Assembly: GCA_024036415.1 (NCBI GenBank)
Contig: JAMWET010001220.1
Span: forward strand, 1,364,001 to 1,428,000
Reading direction: 5' to 3'
Source of the DNA: Prochilodus magdalenae
Lineage: Eukaryota > Chordata > Actinopteri > Characiformes > Prochilodontidae
DNA: 64,000 bases
Position 1 is the first letter of the stretch, and each line of letters opens with the position of its first letter. The position numbers were made by a program, and so were the translations under genes. The notes under the pieces are model-generated. The model saw only the letters and a list, made by a program, of their open reading frames with translations, made no database searches and was not told where the DNA came from. Of the stretch, positions 50,179 through 61,200 are shown piece after piece.

Positions 50179-50380
50179 GTGCTTGGCGATGTGGATAACA
50201 CCACTGCCCACCAGGGAACTACTGCTTGATGCGGGAAATGGGGGTTTGATTCCCGGTCTGGGCAACTATGCTATACAATACCAGTCCTTAAGCAAAACTC
50301 CTAAAACTACATTGCTCATTTGTAATATGATTAACATTGTAAGGTGCTCTCGATAAGAGAGTCAGCTAAATGCTGGAAAT
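50179..50380 (+). mobile_element. tRNA-derived SINE, plus strand
   Basis: The head contains an A-box-like GCGATGTGGATAACACCACT and a B-box-like GGTTTGATTCCCGGTCTGGG. The body matches the 8817-9031 copy, including CTCCTAAAACTACATTGCTC and TAATATGATTAACATTGTAA. The tail is GGTGCTCTCGATAAGAGAGT followed by CAGCTAAATGCTGG. An extra segment of about 15 bases sits before the B box. Confidence 0.82.
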
Positions 50381-51859
50381 AAATATGAACAGATATATGA
50401 AATACTTTCAAAACATCTGACTTATATTCAACGTTTTACATACTACTATGCACTACATCCCCTAAAACAATTGCTCTATATAATACACTGGTTGCCAGCC
50501 AATATCAGGCCAACAAAGGCTCACCATCTAAAATTAATCACTGCCAACGCCAGGCAAACATCAGACAAAAATGTCATTGGCACCACATGATATACCAATA
50601 TTGTGCCAATGTAAGCTACGCCCTTGAGCCAGTGTTGAACCAACGTATACTTACTATCTGTGTATACTCTCTTTGTAATCAAACATGCAGTTGGGAAGCG
50701 ATTTGAAATAGTGACCATATCCACAGGCAAGTATATTGCAACATATTTTGATGTAATTCATCATGAAATGGATAAACAATGTCATATTGCCATGCCTAAT
50801 CTACAAGGCCAGCATGAAAACAATGCACATTACTTCCACTCTGTTTTTTCCACACTAAAAACTTTTAGGGTGTTGCTCAACGGGACTGGGAAACAAATTC
50901 AATGTGGAAAAAAATATTTTTATATCTGATATTTAATACCTACTACTTCACCGAACAGTGATCCGATCTAATAACAACTGTCGCTATCACAAATACTATC
51001 ATTTGGAATCTGGAGTTACATTCAGGTCCAGGTAATGATGGACGGCTGCTTTCAGATGCTTGTTGGACTACAGTCTATATTCAAGTTTGGTTCAGAATGT
51101 GGTATTTTATTTGGTCTCTTGTTGGTAGTGGGCATGTTCAGAGACTGTTTTGTTGGGCTACAATCCAGTTTGGATTGAAAACTTGGTTTCTGTGAGTCAG
51201 ACACAGGCAGAATGTTCTCAGGCCAAGTTCACTTTGGGTCCAAAACTTTAGGCTCATATAAAACCCAACTACAAATGAGCTGTGTTGTGTCCATGGGTCT
51301 GTGTTCCCAGGGCCTGCTCCTCCTTCAGAGGAATATCAGGATTCCTCCTATAATTCATTGTTAATGGGGCTCAGCTCGCCTACATTCCTCTGAAGAGACA
51401 GTGGGTCATAAGGTCACAATCCTCCTGTCCCAGGCCTAGTTATGCCTTAAGCAGAGAGCAGTAGGTCAAAGTGGAGAAGGCACAGGCTTTCACTAAGGCT
51501 GGCATTCTGAATTACTTACCTGATCTCATGCATCCATTCCATCCATTATGCCGTACATAATATCTGAATTACGCTGTTCTGTATTCTAAGGCAGCATTTA
51601 AGACATACGTGTTGCTTCTTCACAGTAATAGCGGTTTGAAACACATGTTGTGGGTGGATTACATTTTTCAGTACCTTGGTACAGATAGATCCATTCGTTT
51701 TAAATCCATTCGGCTTGCTTCCGGGTTTTCAAGGAAATCTGCAGGGATATTTTTCCACACCTGCAAACATATGTCATGTGGAATGCATTTGAAGTTGGAT
51801 GCATTTGAAATCCAGGTAATCACAATTACAAATTATATAAAGACCAATCAGTCCAAAAA
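50381..51859. other. Gene-free stretch
   Basis: No exon, RNA gene or named repeat recognised. 51600-51860 may be the upstream part of the transposon copy that follows. Confidence 0.25.
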
Positions 51860-52022
51860 ACTCTAGTGTCTAGTTTCCTTTTCTCAGTAACAGCGTCTTG
51901 ACATTCCTTCAGACTGATAGCATTGAGTTGTATTCTCATAGTGGAAAGATGGACAAAAACACACTTTGGTTTTCTCTCAAGCTGATAGTAACAGTTTTGG
52001 TGGTCTGTCGGGTCTTGCGTAG
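51860..52022 (+). mobile_element. Fragment of the 43.5-kb TIR element family, copy 2
   Basis: TTTCCTTTTCTCAGTAACAG, CGTCTTGACATTCCTTCAGA and AGTGGAAAGATGGACAAAAA align with copies 1 and 3. The termini are not recognisable, so the copy is a decayed internal piece. Confidence 0.55.
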
Positions 52023-53189
52023 CTGTTAGGTGTCAAGTTTTCACCAATTATTTTTATTTATTATTATTTTTATTAAACCTAAAAAAATGAATTATAACAT
52101 ACTGTACATGCTCAGACAGCTTATCACCCTGGGAGAAGATATAGCAGTATTCAGAATTTGCTGATGAAGACACTAGAGCTATGGGTTAAAAGTGAATGTT
52201 ATCTGACCTAATGCTGAAAATGAACCCTTTACAACAGCTACAGAGCAGCTATGTAGAAGAAGTCATAGCTACCAGGTGCTACTAAACACAAGGCTTACTA
52301 AATGAAACTATTGAGCAGAAGCTTGACCAACAGCAGCTATATTGAAGGTTAACACAAGGTTAGCATTTGTCCCTGTGCTACTGTGTTTACAACACACTCT
52401 TACAATGAACTGACAACAACCACAAGGTTATGGGCAATTAGCCGGAACAGAACATGGAGCAATTAGCAGGCAATAGCACACTGCTGTCATTTTTATGAGG
52501 TGACTGACAAGGGACAGAGCACAGTTCTCCACACAGGTGAACTACAGGGTCAGGAAGGAGCAGGTTGCTGCTGGTGGCCACTGTCACACCAATACGTGTG
52601 CTGGGAAATATCTGCTCCGTTTCCGATCGCCGACTGTTATTGTTTCACGCATTCTAGCACTCAATATACAGCAAACCTAAAGCCTGCTATAACTGACGTC
52701 AGTGATGCTGGAAACCTTTTACGATCTGGTGGCATCAGTGCGACCATGCTGTACAGTTAATTGGAAACCCTTAAACACAGTTTTAATGACAGTAGCGAAT
52801 TCATAGTAGTTTAAGTCACTCTAGAGTTAATATTTAAAGTTTTAGGACCTAATAAGACTAAGACTAATCTGCCATCCATCATGTTTAGTTCTGGTATGAG
52901 TGACTTACCTATTGCACCCTACCATCCTGTGAATTTTGACTTGCCAAAATTGCCAAAATTCCTTGCTGCAAATAAAGTCGCTTGCTTGTAGCCATTTCTG
53001 AAAAACCATCTGAAACTGAACTTCGGAGGTGTTAAAAAATATATCTGCAGAGAAAACCTGGAAGCAAGTAAAGCAATCTGTAATAACAGTAAAACTTGGA
53101 CACACTAAATACTGAAAAAAAACAGTTTTGTATTTAGTTTTTCTGCCATTTTGCCAATGCTTAATAGTCCCTGACTGGAAATTAAATAA
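52023..53189. other. Gene-free stretch
   Basis: No exon or RNA gene supported. The end abuts a solitary transposon terminus. Confidence 0.3.
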
Positions 53190-53220
53190 ATGAGTGGTGT
53201 TCTCTGACTTTTGCATGGTT
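53160..53220 (-). mobile_element. Solitary terminus of the 43.5-kb TIR family, minus strand
   Basis: On the minus strand it reads ATGCAAAAGTCAGAGAACAC, then a CATTTATTTAATTTCCAGTC stretch, almost identical to the left end of the copy at 43454. The extent beyond about 53160 is unclear. Confidence 0.5.
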
Positions 53221-54529
53221 CTGAATAAAAGAGAAGAAAGCCTTGCCCTGAAAAAGTGGTTTCAGTCAAGTACAGTGAGTCAAAGTCTCTCTTCCTAACC
53301 CTAACCCTAGACATCCTCTTTTTAAATCTGACATTTACTTCTTCCATATGAGGTAAACCAAAATTTCCCTCACAGCCAAAACCATAAATAGAATGACTGA
53401 ATTAGTAATCTGGATAGAAAAAGACAAGAATACTATGACAAATATGAATATATTCTAAATATGTGGTGTATTTATGGTCATAGTCATTATGTTTTTGCAA
53501 CTGAGTTCCACAACACTACAACAGTGGCATGGTGCTGTGGACATACCAAATCATAAAAAACACAGTGAACAAAGGCAGATATGACGGGCAGCAGGGTGCC
53601 AGCCATTTTTTAAGGACAGGGCTGGTTTCATGTGCCCTGGCAAAAATGAAAAGTGACAACTGCATCAGGGTTAAACATTTCCTGTGCTTTTACAGACTGT
53701 GCCATGGCTTTCAGCTATTCTCTGCTATTACCAAAATGAGTGCAATTATTGTATCACAACCGAGGCCAGTAACCAATTACAGCAGTTTTAACTGATGTTG
53801 AGATGATGTTGAGTTCAAGCTCGGAGGCAGAATAGGCTCTGCTTTAAAAGACTGAGAATGTGCTTGAATCTCTGCGGGTTTAAGTGTTAATAAGGGCTGT
53901 GTTTAACTGAAATGGTAAATGAGCAGGATATTCAGCAGACTCCTTGTATTTCCTCTATTATTTGGCGATCACCCTTAAGCGGTCATCGAGGTAATACAAA
54001 TGTGTTATAAATGGTTTAATATGTCAACAGTTAGACAGGTACACAAATGCTTTCCTAGTGCCTGAAACAGTGTATTTCACTGCTAGTCTGTCTTTAAAGC
54101 TAACATATGACAAATAAAAAAAAACTCTCAGCTTCTAAATGTCAATGTCAGTTGTGTTGTTTTAGGCTAAAACTGCTGTTGTCACCAACTGCATATGAAG
54201 ATGATGCTGTTTAAGGACTTATGGCTGTGTAGGTTTGGAATCATGTTACATATTAACAGTCTGTTATTTCATATATACAGTGTGGATTTACATATTACAA
54301 ACGATTTTAGTCAATATTTTAAGAATTTGGTGAATAAGAAGTTAATAATGTACTGTAAATATGAATTTACATTGTTTTGCCAAATCACAGTACTGTGGTC
54401 AGAACCCAGCTTTCATTTATTTAATCTGTGGTCAAAGCGGCCGTTAAGAACAAGTTATTCATTTTTCAGAAATTCCAAAACACATTCAGTCATGTTGACA
54501 TCTGGTTTTATTTGCAATTTTTTTCTTTT
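53221..54529. other. Gene-free stretch
   Basis: No exon or RNA gene supported. It includes CCTAACCCTAACCCT at about 53294, under three telomere-type units, too short to mean much. Confidence 0.3.
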
Positions 54530-54896
54530 TTTGTCTATTTCCTTTTCTCAGTAACACCTTCTTGACAGCTACGCATTCTTTCAGCAAAAGAGTTTTAAGA
54601 GTGGAAGGATGGACAGAAACATCTGTGGATGTTTTCAGATCTGAAGCAGGAGTGGAGCTTAATTTTCTCCTCTCTCTCAAAGGTGTTGTTGTGGTTTACC
54701 AGGTCTTATATGGTTGTCAGTGGGCCTTATTTTTCTTTTATCTTCATTATGGAGCTAAAGTTTAGGAAGCTTCTATTTTCTCACTTATTTCCCCCTCTTA
54801 TTAGTTTTATCATCTATTTGGTCATCTCAGACATATAGACTTCTAATTATTTATAAATAAATGAAGAGAGTGGTCTCTGACTTTCACATTCACATT
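54530..54896 (+). mobile_element. TIR element, 43.5-kb family, copy 3
   Basis: Carries TTTCCTTTTCTCAGTAACAC, ACGCATTCTTTCAGC, AGAGTGGAAGGATGGACAGA and TTTTCAGATCTGAAGCAGGA. It ends with AGAGTGGTCTCTGACTTTCA, the inverse of the family terminus. This is the best preserved of the interior copies. The left end was not located. Confidence 0.6.
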
Positions 54897-56236
54897 CATT
54901 CATTTGGTAATTTTATTTTATTTATAATTTAGTTCCCAAAGATTTCTTCTTATTCAGTTTGAAATTTACTATAAAACTGCTTGTCATTTTGGACACATTA
55001 AAAAATTGTTTTTTATTTGCAGTTTTTACTCTGATGATATATTAACCAATGCCATTCGACTAGCCTTCACACCAATATTATATATAAAAATTACTTTTAT
55101 ATCATCCAGACTTTTAAATATTAGTTCTATGTTTCAGTTGTTTTTTTTTTTTACTTTTTTCTTGATTATGTTTAAATATGTTTAAAATAAGCAGTGCATT
55201 CAAATGTGCAGAAGTGTGTTTCTTTGTAGATCTATGAACTTATTTTTACTTAAAAAAACCAACAAAACATGAACATTTGATCTAACGTTTGTGTACACTC
55301 TGTACATAAAAAAGATATATGTGTATAAGGTGGAAAAATACTGTAAGCTACCATATTTGTATTATTGCCATGTTAAACAGTGATAAATGTGGAGAAAACG
55401 CAGGTGATGGAAAGCGTTTTCCCACTGAACAGGTTAATAAGTAGAAAATGTTTCTTTAGCTCGTGTCTGGAAAGTGCATGACTAAGTTTTTGATGCTAAT
55501 GATTTTTTTTATTTTTGAATTTATCCGGCATTCCACTGAGGTAGGTCCAGAGCTCTCTCTCAGGAGAGCATGTATGTCTATGTGTGTGTTCACGCTGACC
55601 TCAACGAAGCAGTTTATTAATAGTGTAACTGAGTCAACATCGCCCTAGTGTGGGCCCGCACCCTCCCAATGAATATGCATAGCCATGTGTGCACCCACTG
55701 GCATGCACAGCACCCTCCCGCACTGTCTGACCACTACCACGGTCCGGACCCCCCTGACAGAAAGGGCTGGAGTGGCCCATAAAACTCACTGACAACTTAA
55801 CTGGGATGGGACTCACTGCATTTAGTAGATTCAGTTAATCATTTTCACATGAATAAAATATTATTACAACAATTTATTTTTATTATGATGTATTTCTAAT
55901 AAACAGACACAGAATGCAAAGCTGTTTGACTTGAGTTGGGTGAAACTTAATTTGGCATAGGTGACATCAGATCTGTCAAACTATAAATAAAAGTTGGTTA
56001 TATGTATCTATCAACTACTCTCATTCCTCTTTATCGCATAAAGTCACTGCTGTCCCAGCCAAAAGTCTCAGAGAGGAGCTTGTTAGGCTCTGTTACCCTG
56101 TTGTTTGTAGTGTAGTTAGATGCTGCTTCCTACTTTCTTAGCCACCTGTTGCAGAACAGCTTAGTATTATGTTAGTGACCCCTCACACCAACATCAAAGC
56201 TCACAGTATATAAGCATAAGTTGCAGGCAACTTTAC
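54897..56236. other. Gene-free stretch, mostly AT-rich
   Basis: No exon or RNA gene supported. 54900-55330 is strongly AT-rich with T-runs. 55620-55810 is GC-richer. Nothing further recognised. Confidence 0.3.
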
Positions 56237-56400
56237 AGGCATGCTGCACAGAAAGGTAGAGGCCTGCATTACCATGTGAATCCATGTGACTTGCAGGTCC
56301 CACTACAATATCAGGCGGTGTGAAACAAAATTTCAGTGTCATGCATGGGAGAGGGTGGTTAACCAACCTAGTGCATTTGTGAGCGGGAAGACATTTACAT
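56237..56400 (+). repeat. Unnamed dispersed repeat, copy B
   Basis: Same orientation as copy A at 25365-25505, with about 70-75% identity by eye across three well-matched blocks separated by small gaps. The limits of the unit may be wider on either side. Confidence 0.55.
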
Positions 56401-57460
56401 GTAGACACGCCTACACTGCAGACGGGAGCAGGACAGAAATGAGGCACATGGCAAATTTCTCCACACTGGTCACAAATATGCCAAACATGTGACTAGTTTC
56501 AGCAGTTTCAGGAGGATGACCCAACTGTTAACTAACTAGCTATAGGTTAAATATATAATGATAGCACTGGACACTTTAAGACTAAACATGCTATGACATG
56601 ATATACCAGTTATTTAGTCAAACATGTAGGACTGAAACACACCCAGTAGTAGTCACCTGGCTCCGGTGGTCACCTGGTTCGGTCATTTTGTGTTCTGACA
56701 CGCTGACACAACTTTGAGTTGACAGCAATTTTGAGAGATTTAAATATTATAATAATTAAAATGTGTATATATATTTGTTTTTCCCCTGAATATAACACAA
56801 GCGATATCAGCCTGTTGATGGGGCTTTAAGATGAAATTGTGTTTAATACTTTAATTATTTAATATACAGTATGTTATCAGAACATCACTTCCTTCATTGT
56901 TATACAGTAAAATTCTTATCACAATCCTGTGGTGATGCTACACTAACATGCAGCAGGAGCTCTTTCCAACAGCCAGATACGGTGTTACTGCTTGCCTTCA
57001 ACACTTCCATCTTTCTATGTTTTCACTTTCCCCCCAAGCTCTCTTCCAATTATGCCTGGGTCAGGGCTTTAGAGGTCTAAAATAACTCCGCAAAACAGTA
57101 TCCGCATTACGAAAAACATGCCGCAGTAGAGGTCACTCCAAATAAAAATGTCCTAAAGCAATTTGTCGTTCCATATATTACAAAGATTTCCTTGATTTTT
57201 CATTTGGATTATTTTTTTCTTCCTAAACTTGGCCACATGAATGCTGGTGTGCACATTACAGACTGGAAAAAAAGAGTGACCGCCCATCCACAGTCAGTAA
57301 ACATTTCAAGAGTCAAATGCCTTTGCGGTTTCAGTACGGAAAGAAAAAGCAACACTGATACATACAGTCTGCTGAAAAAGCAATGCATTCAAACATTCCT
57401 GATTACAATCCTTACACAAAGCTCGATTTCATGTGACTTACTTTTATCAGTAATTGTAAT
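56401..57460. other. Gene-free stretch
   Basis: No exon, RNA gene or named repeat recognised. Confidence 0.3.
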
Positions 57461-57461
57461 T

Positions 57462-57547
<86 letters not shown>
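57461..57547 (+). repeat. GA microsatellite, about 87 bp
   Basis: GA repeats without interruption after a short GAGAGAAAGA lead-in. It generates spurious open frames of alternating Arg-Glu on the + strand and Leu-Ser on the - strand. Confidence 0.95.
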
Positions 57548-57549
<2 letters not shown>

Positions 57550-57907
57550 CATGCATATGTACATGTACAACTACTTTCATTCTACAACTCACAATAAGAC
57601 AATAACCAAAACCTGATTCTACTTTTTCAGAACTAATCCAACTTCTAGGCCATGTTTTAACTTGTTTTAGGTTGTTTCCTGTTTCCTACACATACACATT
57701 GTTTCTACATATTAAATCAATAAACTAATGTTTTTAAGTATTCTGTCTACAGACTCCAGACTAGATCTATTTTTGCAAAGATGCTTTTAGCAGATGATAT
57801 TCTGAATGATTAAGAGGATCACACAGTGCATAATATCAGATGTACACTTGAGTTGCCCAGTATGTGAGTTATGCTATGTTTGTAAAGGCACCACCACAGG
57901 CTTCCTT

Positions 57908-58211
57908 GTATTCCTAAATATCAAGGTGCCACAAAAGGTTCTTTGTGCAATGCCAAAGATTTGGGTTCACTAAAGCACCTTTCATTGGGTTGTTTTCTGA
58001 GGGACCATTTTGTAATGAGATATGTGAGTGTGAAAAACTTTTTACAAGTTTAAAGAACCTTTACCTAATGTTGAGGTTCTAGGAAGAGTTCTTTAACTGG
58101 TATGGACTGCTATGGAACCTTTGCATCAAGCTTTGCTACGTATGCGTTTAAAACTCCCAGAGAACCATTCTGGGACAGCACTCAAGAAACCTTTTATTCT
58201 TAGGAGTGTAG
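57908..58211. mobile_element. MITE-like element of the GGTTCT/AGAACC type
   Basis: The left end ATTCCTAAATATCAAGGTGC followed by AAAAGGTTCTT pairs with the right end, whose reverse complement is ACACTCCTAAGAATAAAAGG followed by TTTCTTG. The interior repeats AAGAACC and GGTTCT words. About 304 bases, no coding capacity. Similar elements are abundant in fish genomes. Confidence 0.55.
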
Positions 58212-61200
58212 GGCACATAAGCGTTCATCCTGTTGGGCTATATTAAGAGAAGACGGCATCTGTTTATTTCCGCGTGCACAGTAGGGATTATCTAAAGGTG
58301 CACCATTTGTTTGGATGTGGTCTGAGCTCTGAGCCAGGGAGTTGCGCGTGTCTTGCTCTGACCTCGGAGGAATATGGCTCGAAATGAAAACTTGTAGTTT
58401 AATCCTTTTTAATCAGATGTAGCACACAGCCTCCGGTCCCAGGGCAAGGCTCCTTGGCTCTGTTTTCGTTTTGGAGATCTGGTGATTTATTTGCAGCTGG
58501 GGCCAGGCTGAAATATTGGTTTGATTTATTCAGGTTTTATTTGGCACAAATGGGCTGAGTTATAGATCAGGTAGCTCCCACTTTTCCAGCCCTCTTCCAG
58601 TTAGTGCTCACGGTCTTGAGCCTTCATCGGAGGGAAAGGCTATCATGTCATGGTTGGGTGGATAAATTATTTTCGAGCTTATTTTTCAGTCAAGAAAAAA
58701 GTGCCTGACTAGACAAGAACAGTTTTTTGAACACACCTCCCTGAGGGTGTCCCTCAAAATACACATGTTAAATGGCCTAATTCATATTTAAAATATTTAC
58801 AAATAAGAAATTTGTGCAGAATTATTAAACAGCTAAAAAGCTTTGTTAGAGGTCAGAAGGCTTTAAAATAACACAAATAAAAGACAAACCGAACTCCAGG
58901 GCAGGGCCGTGTTATTATTGAAATTCCCATTTGACTTATTACTCCATATAAAGTGATTTTTGTGTGGTGTGTGCATATTTTTTTGGCCAAGGGGCGCCAA
59001 GACCCTCTCAACAGTACACTGAGGTAATTACACCTACTAAACCTATATCCTTTCCCATTACACCCCTATTAATGGCCCATCCAGCCCTCACAAACAGCGC
59101 CTTTGTTCCACAGGCTTCCCCCGAGTGACAGGACGTGTTAATATCACTGCCCTGATTGGACGTGATAAGTCCTGCAGCATGCACTTCTGAGCCTGAGCCT
59201 TTTGCTGGGGACATGGTGTCCAGCAGAAAAGTCCTGCCCGCGTCCAAAACTTTCGGGCTCACTCTGAATCGGGCCCTTTGTTCGGCCGTGCTGATCTAAA
59301 TCTTCAAGGCCAGCGCCATGCCCCCTCATGCAGTTGCCATGGGAACGAGGTGTGCTGGTTGCCCATGGGCCAGTGTTTTCTTTGGCAAGGAATCACAGGA
59401 TGAGGGCAGTGGAGGGAGGGAGGGAGGAACCTGACATGGGACGGTGGAGGTGATAGAGAACATCTTTAAGACTTGCAGCGCTAAGCTGGAAAGTAAGAAA
59501 AGAGGAAATGAGTGTGCATCGGCTTCCTAAGCCCAGAGTGAAAACTTGATGACTCCATCTTGACGTCACCTTCCCTGGGTGCTGATTCTTAGGAACTGGT
59601 TGGTGCCATTTTCTAAGGATGCAGGAACGAGGGGGGATCAAAAAGAACCTGATTCATAAAACAACCTGATATTCGTTTACCCTCGGCAGCTGGCTTGTAA
59701 TTTGGCAGTTGTTTCAGTTTTGTAGATCTATCAATAAATGTTTATGCTTCACAGTGTTTGTAGCTAGTACGTTCTGCAAAATGACAATTTATTCACATTT
59801 TGGTTACTAATAGTAACTTAATAAAATAACTAAATTTATAGATATTAATCACATATGTATTACATATAAGCTCCAATGTACTAAGTAATTATTTTGTATA
59901 ACATGATGAAGTTCTATCACTAGTTAGAACCTAGTTTCAATCATTTACTCAAAAATGGCCAACAAGCACTAGGGAAGTTTGTGATTTAGGTAGATTGAAC
60001 ACAAATGATTTTCCAGTTTAAACAACATTACAAAGTTTATGATTTATTGTATGTTTGTCCTTTTAAGCCCACATAAGTACGATATTTATGAAATAATGAA
60101 ATGCTCCATTTATTAGCTTCGTAGCTGCACCGGGTTATAGTGCATGGTCGCTGAACTGTCTTACCATACTCACTCCAGTTAACACTTAGACTATTTCAGT
60201 GTGACGTAAACAGAACCAGAATTATCCAGAATGTTACATAAAGTGATTATCTAGTACATTTGGAATTTTCATTTCTCACTGGGTAATACCTAGAGCCCAG
60301 GGGACTGTGAAAGAAAGTGTTCATAAAGAAACTAGACACAATGCCAAGAAAGCATTGCTACACTGCTGGCCCAGGCTCTAATCAATAAACATGCAACAGA
60401 CCTCACACCCATCATCTATTGTTCTTTTCTACTTACAAAGTATTGACTGTATGTGGACATATACAATGGCTTCTACACCCAGACTGTTCTCCAAGTTCTC
60501 TCCAAATACCACATGTTTTGCTTTAGTATAAACATATTGTGCTCAAAGAGGCATATGTCTGAACGTGTCACCAGAAGTTGCATGCAAGGATATGGTGATG
60601 TGTGATGGAAGTTCCTAAAAAAAGAATAACAGAGCCATCGAGTCAAATTACATACCTTTACCTGGATTAATTTGTCAGTCACAGCTTACTTCTTTGTTGT
60701 CCTAAAACAAGTTCTTTAGACTCAAAACCCAGAACATTGCTCATGATATGGCACTAATGATTAAGTAAGTGATGTTATTCTAACTTAACTGGTCCTCATA
60801 GGTTTTGATTCATAGATAGCTACACTGATTCAAGAAGACTGTCTGACTGAAAGCAAACAGGCTGTCATATATTTGAAACCCACTATATTACTCTTTTACT
60901 CCCCATAGAAATCCTTTTTTCCAGGCCGAAAGGATCCGTTTGTGTGAATTCATCAGGTGTGTAATATGAATTTAGTATTTATCGTCGTCTAGCCTACACA
61001 AATAAAGTTATCTCGGATCGTAATTCTGCAGACATAAAATTCATATTCTGTGGACAGGGTCATTTGTCAATGTCAGAGTCAGTCCGACCGCCACGGCTCA
61101 CTCAGGAGCTGAGGGGGGTGAAAAAAGAGTCTGTTTTTACAAGACTTGTGGAGGCCCGCACAGCTGAGGCATGGACAGGCGCCATAGGGGGTCTGCTGCG

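Noticed and set aside
53294..53310. Interstitial telomere-like CCTAACCCTAACCCT
   Set aside because: Fewer than three units, within chance expectation for a window of this size.
57192..57605. 137-codon open frame ending in an Arg-Glu tract
   Set aside because: Its C-terminal half is the GA microsatellite and the rest has no family resemblance.
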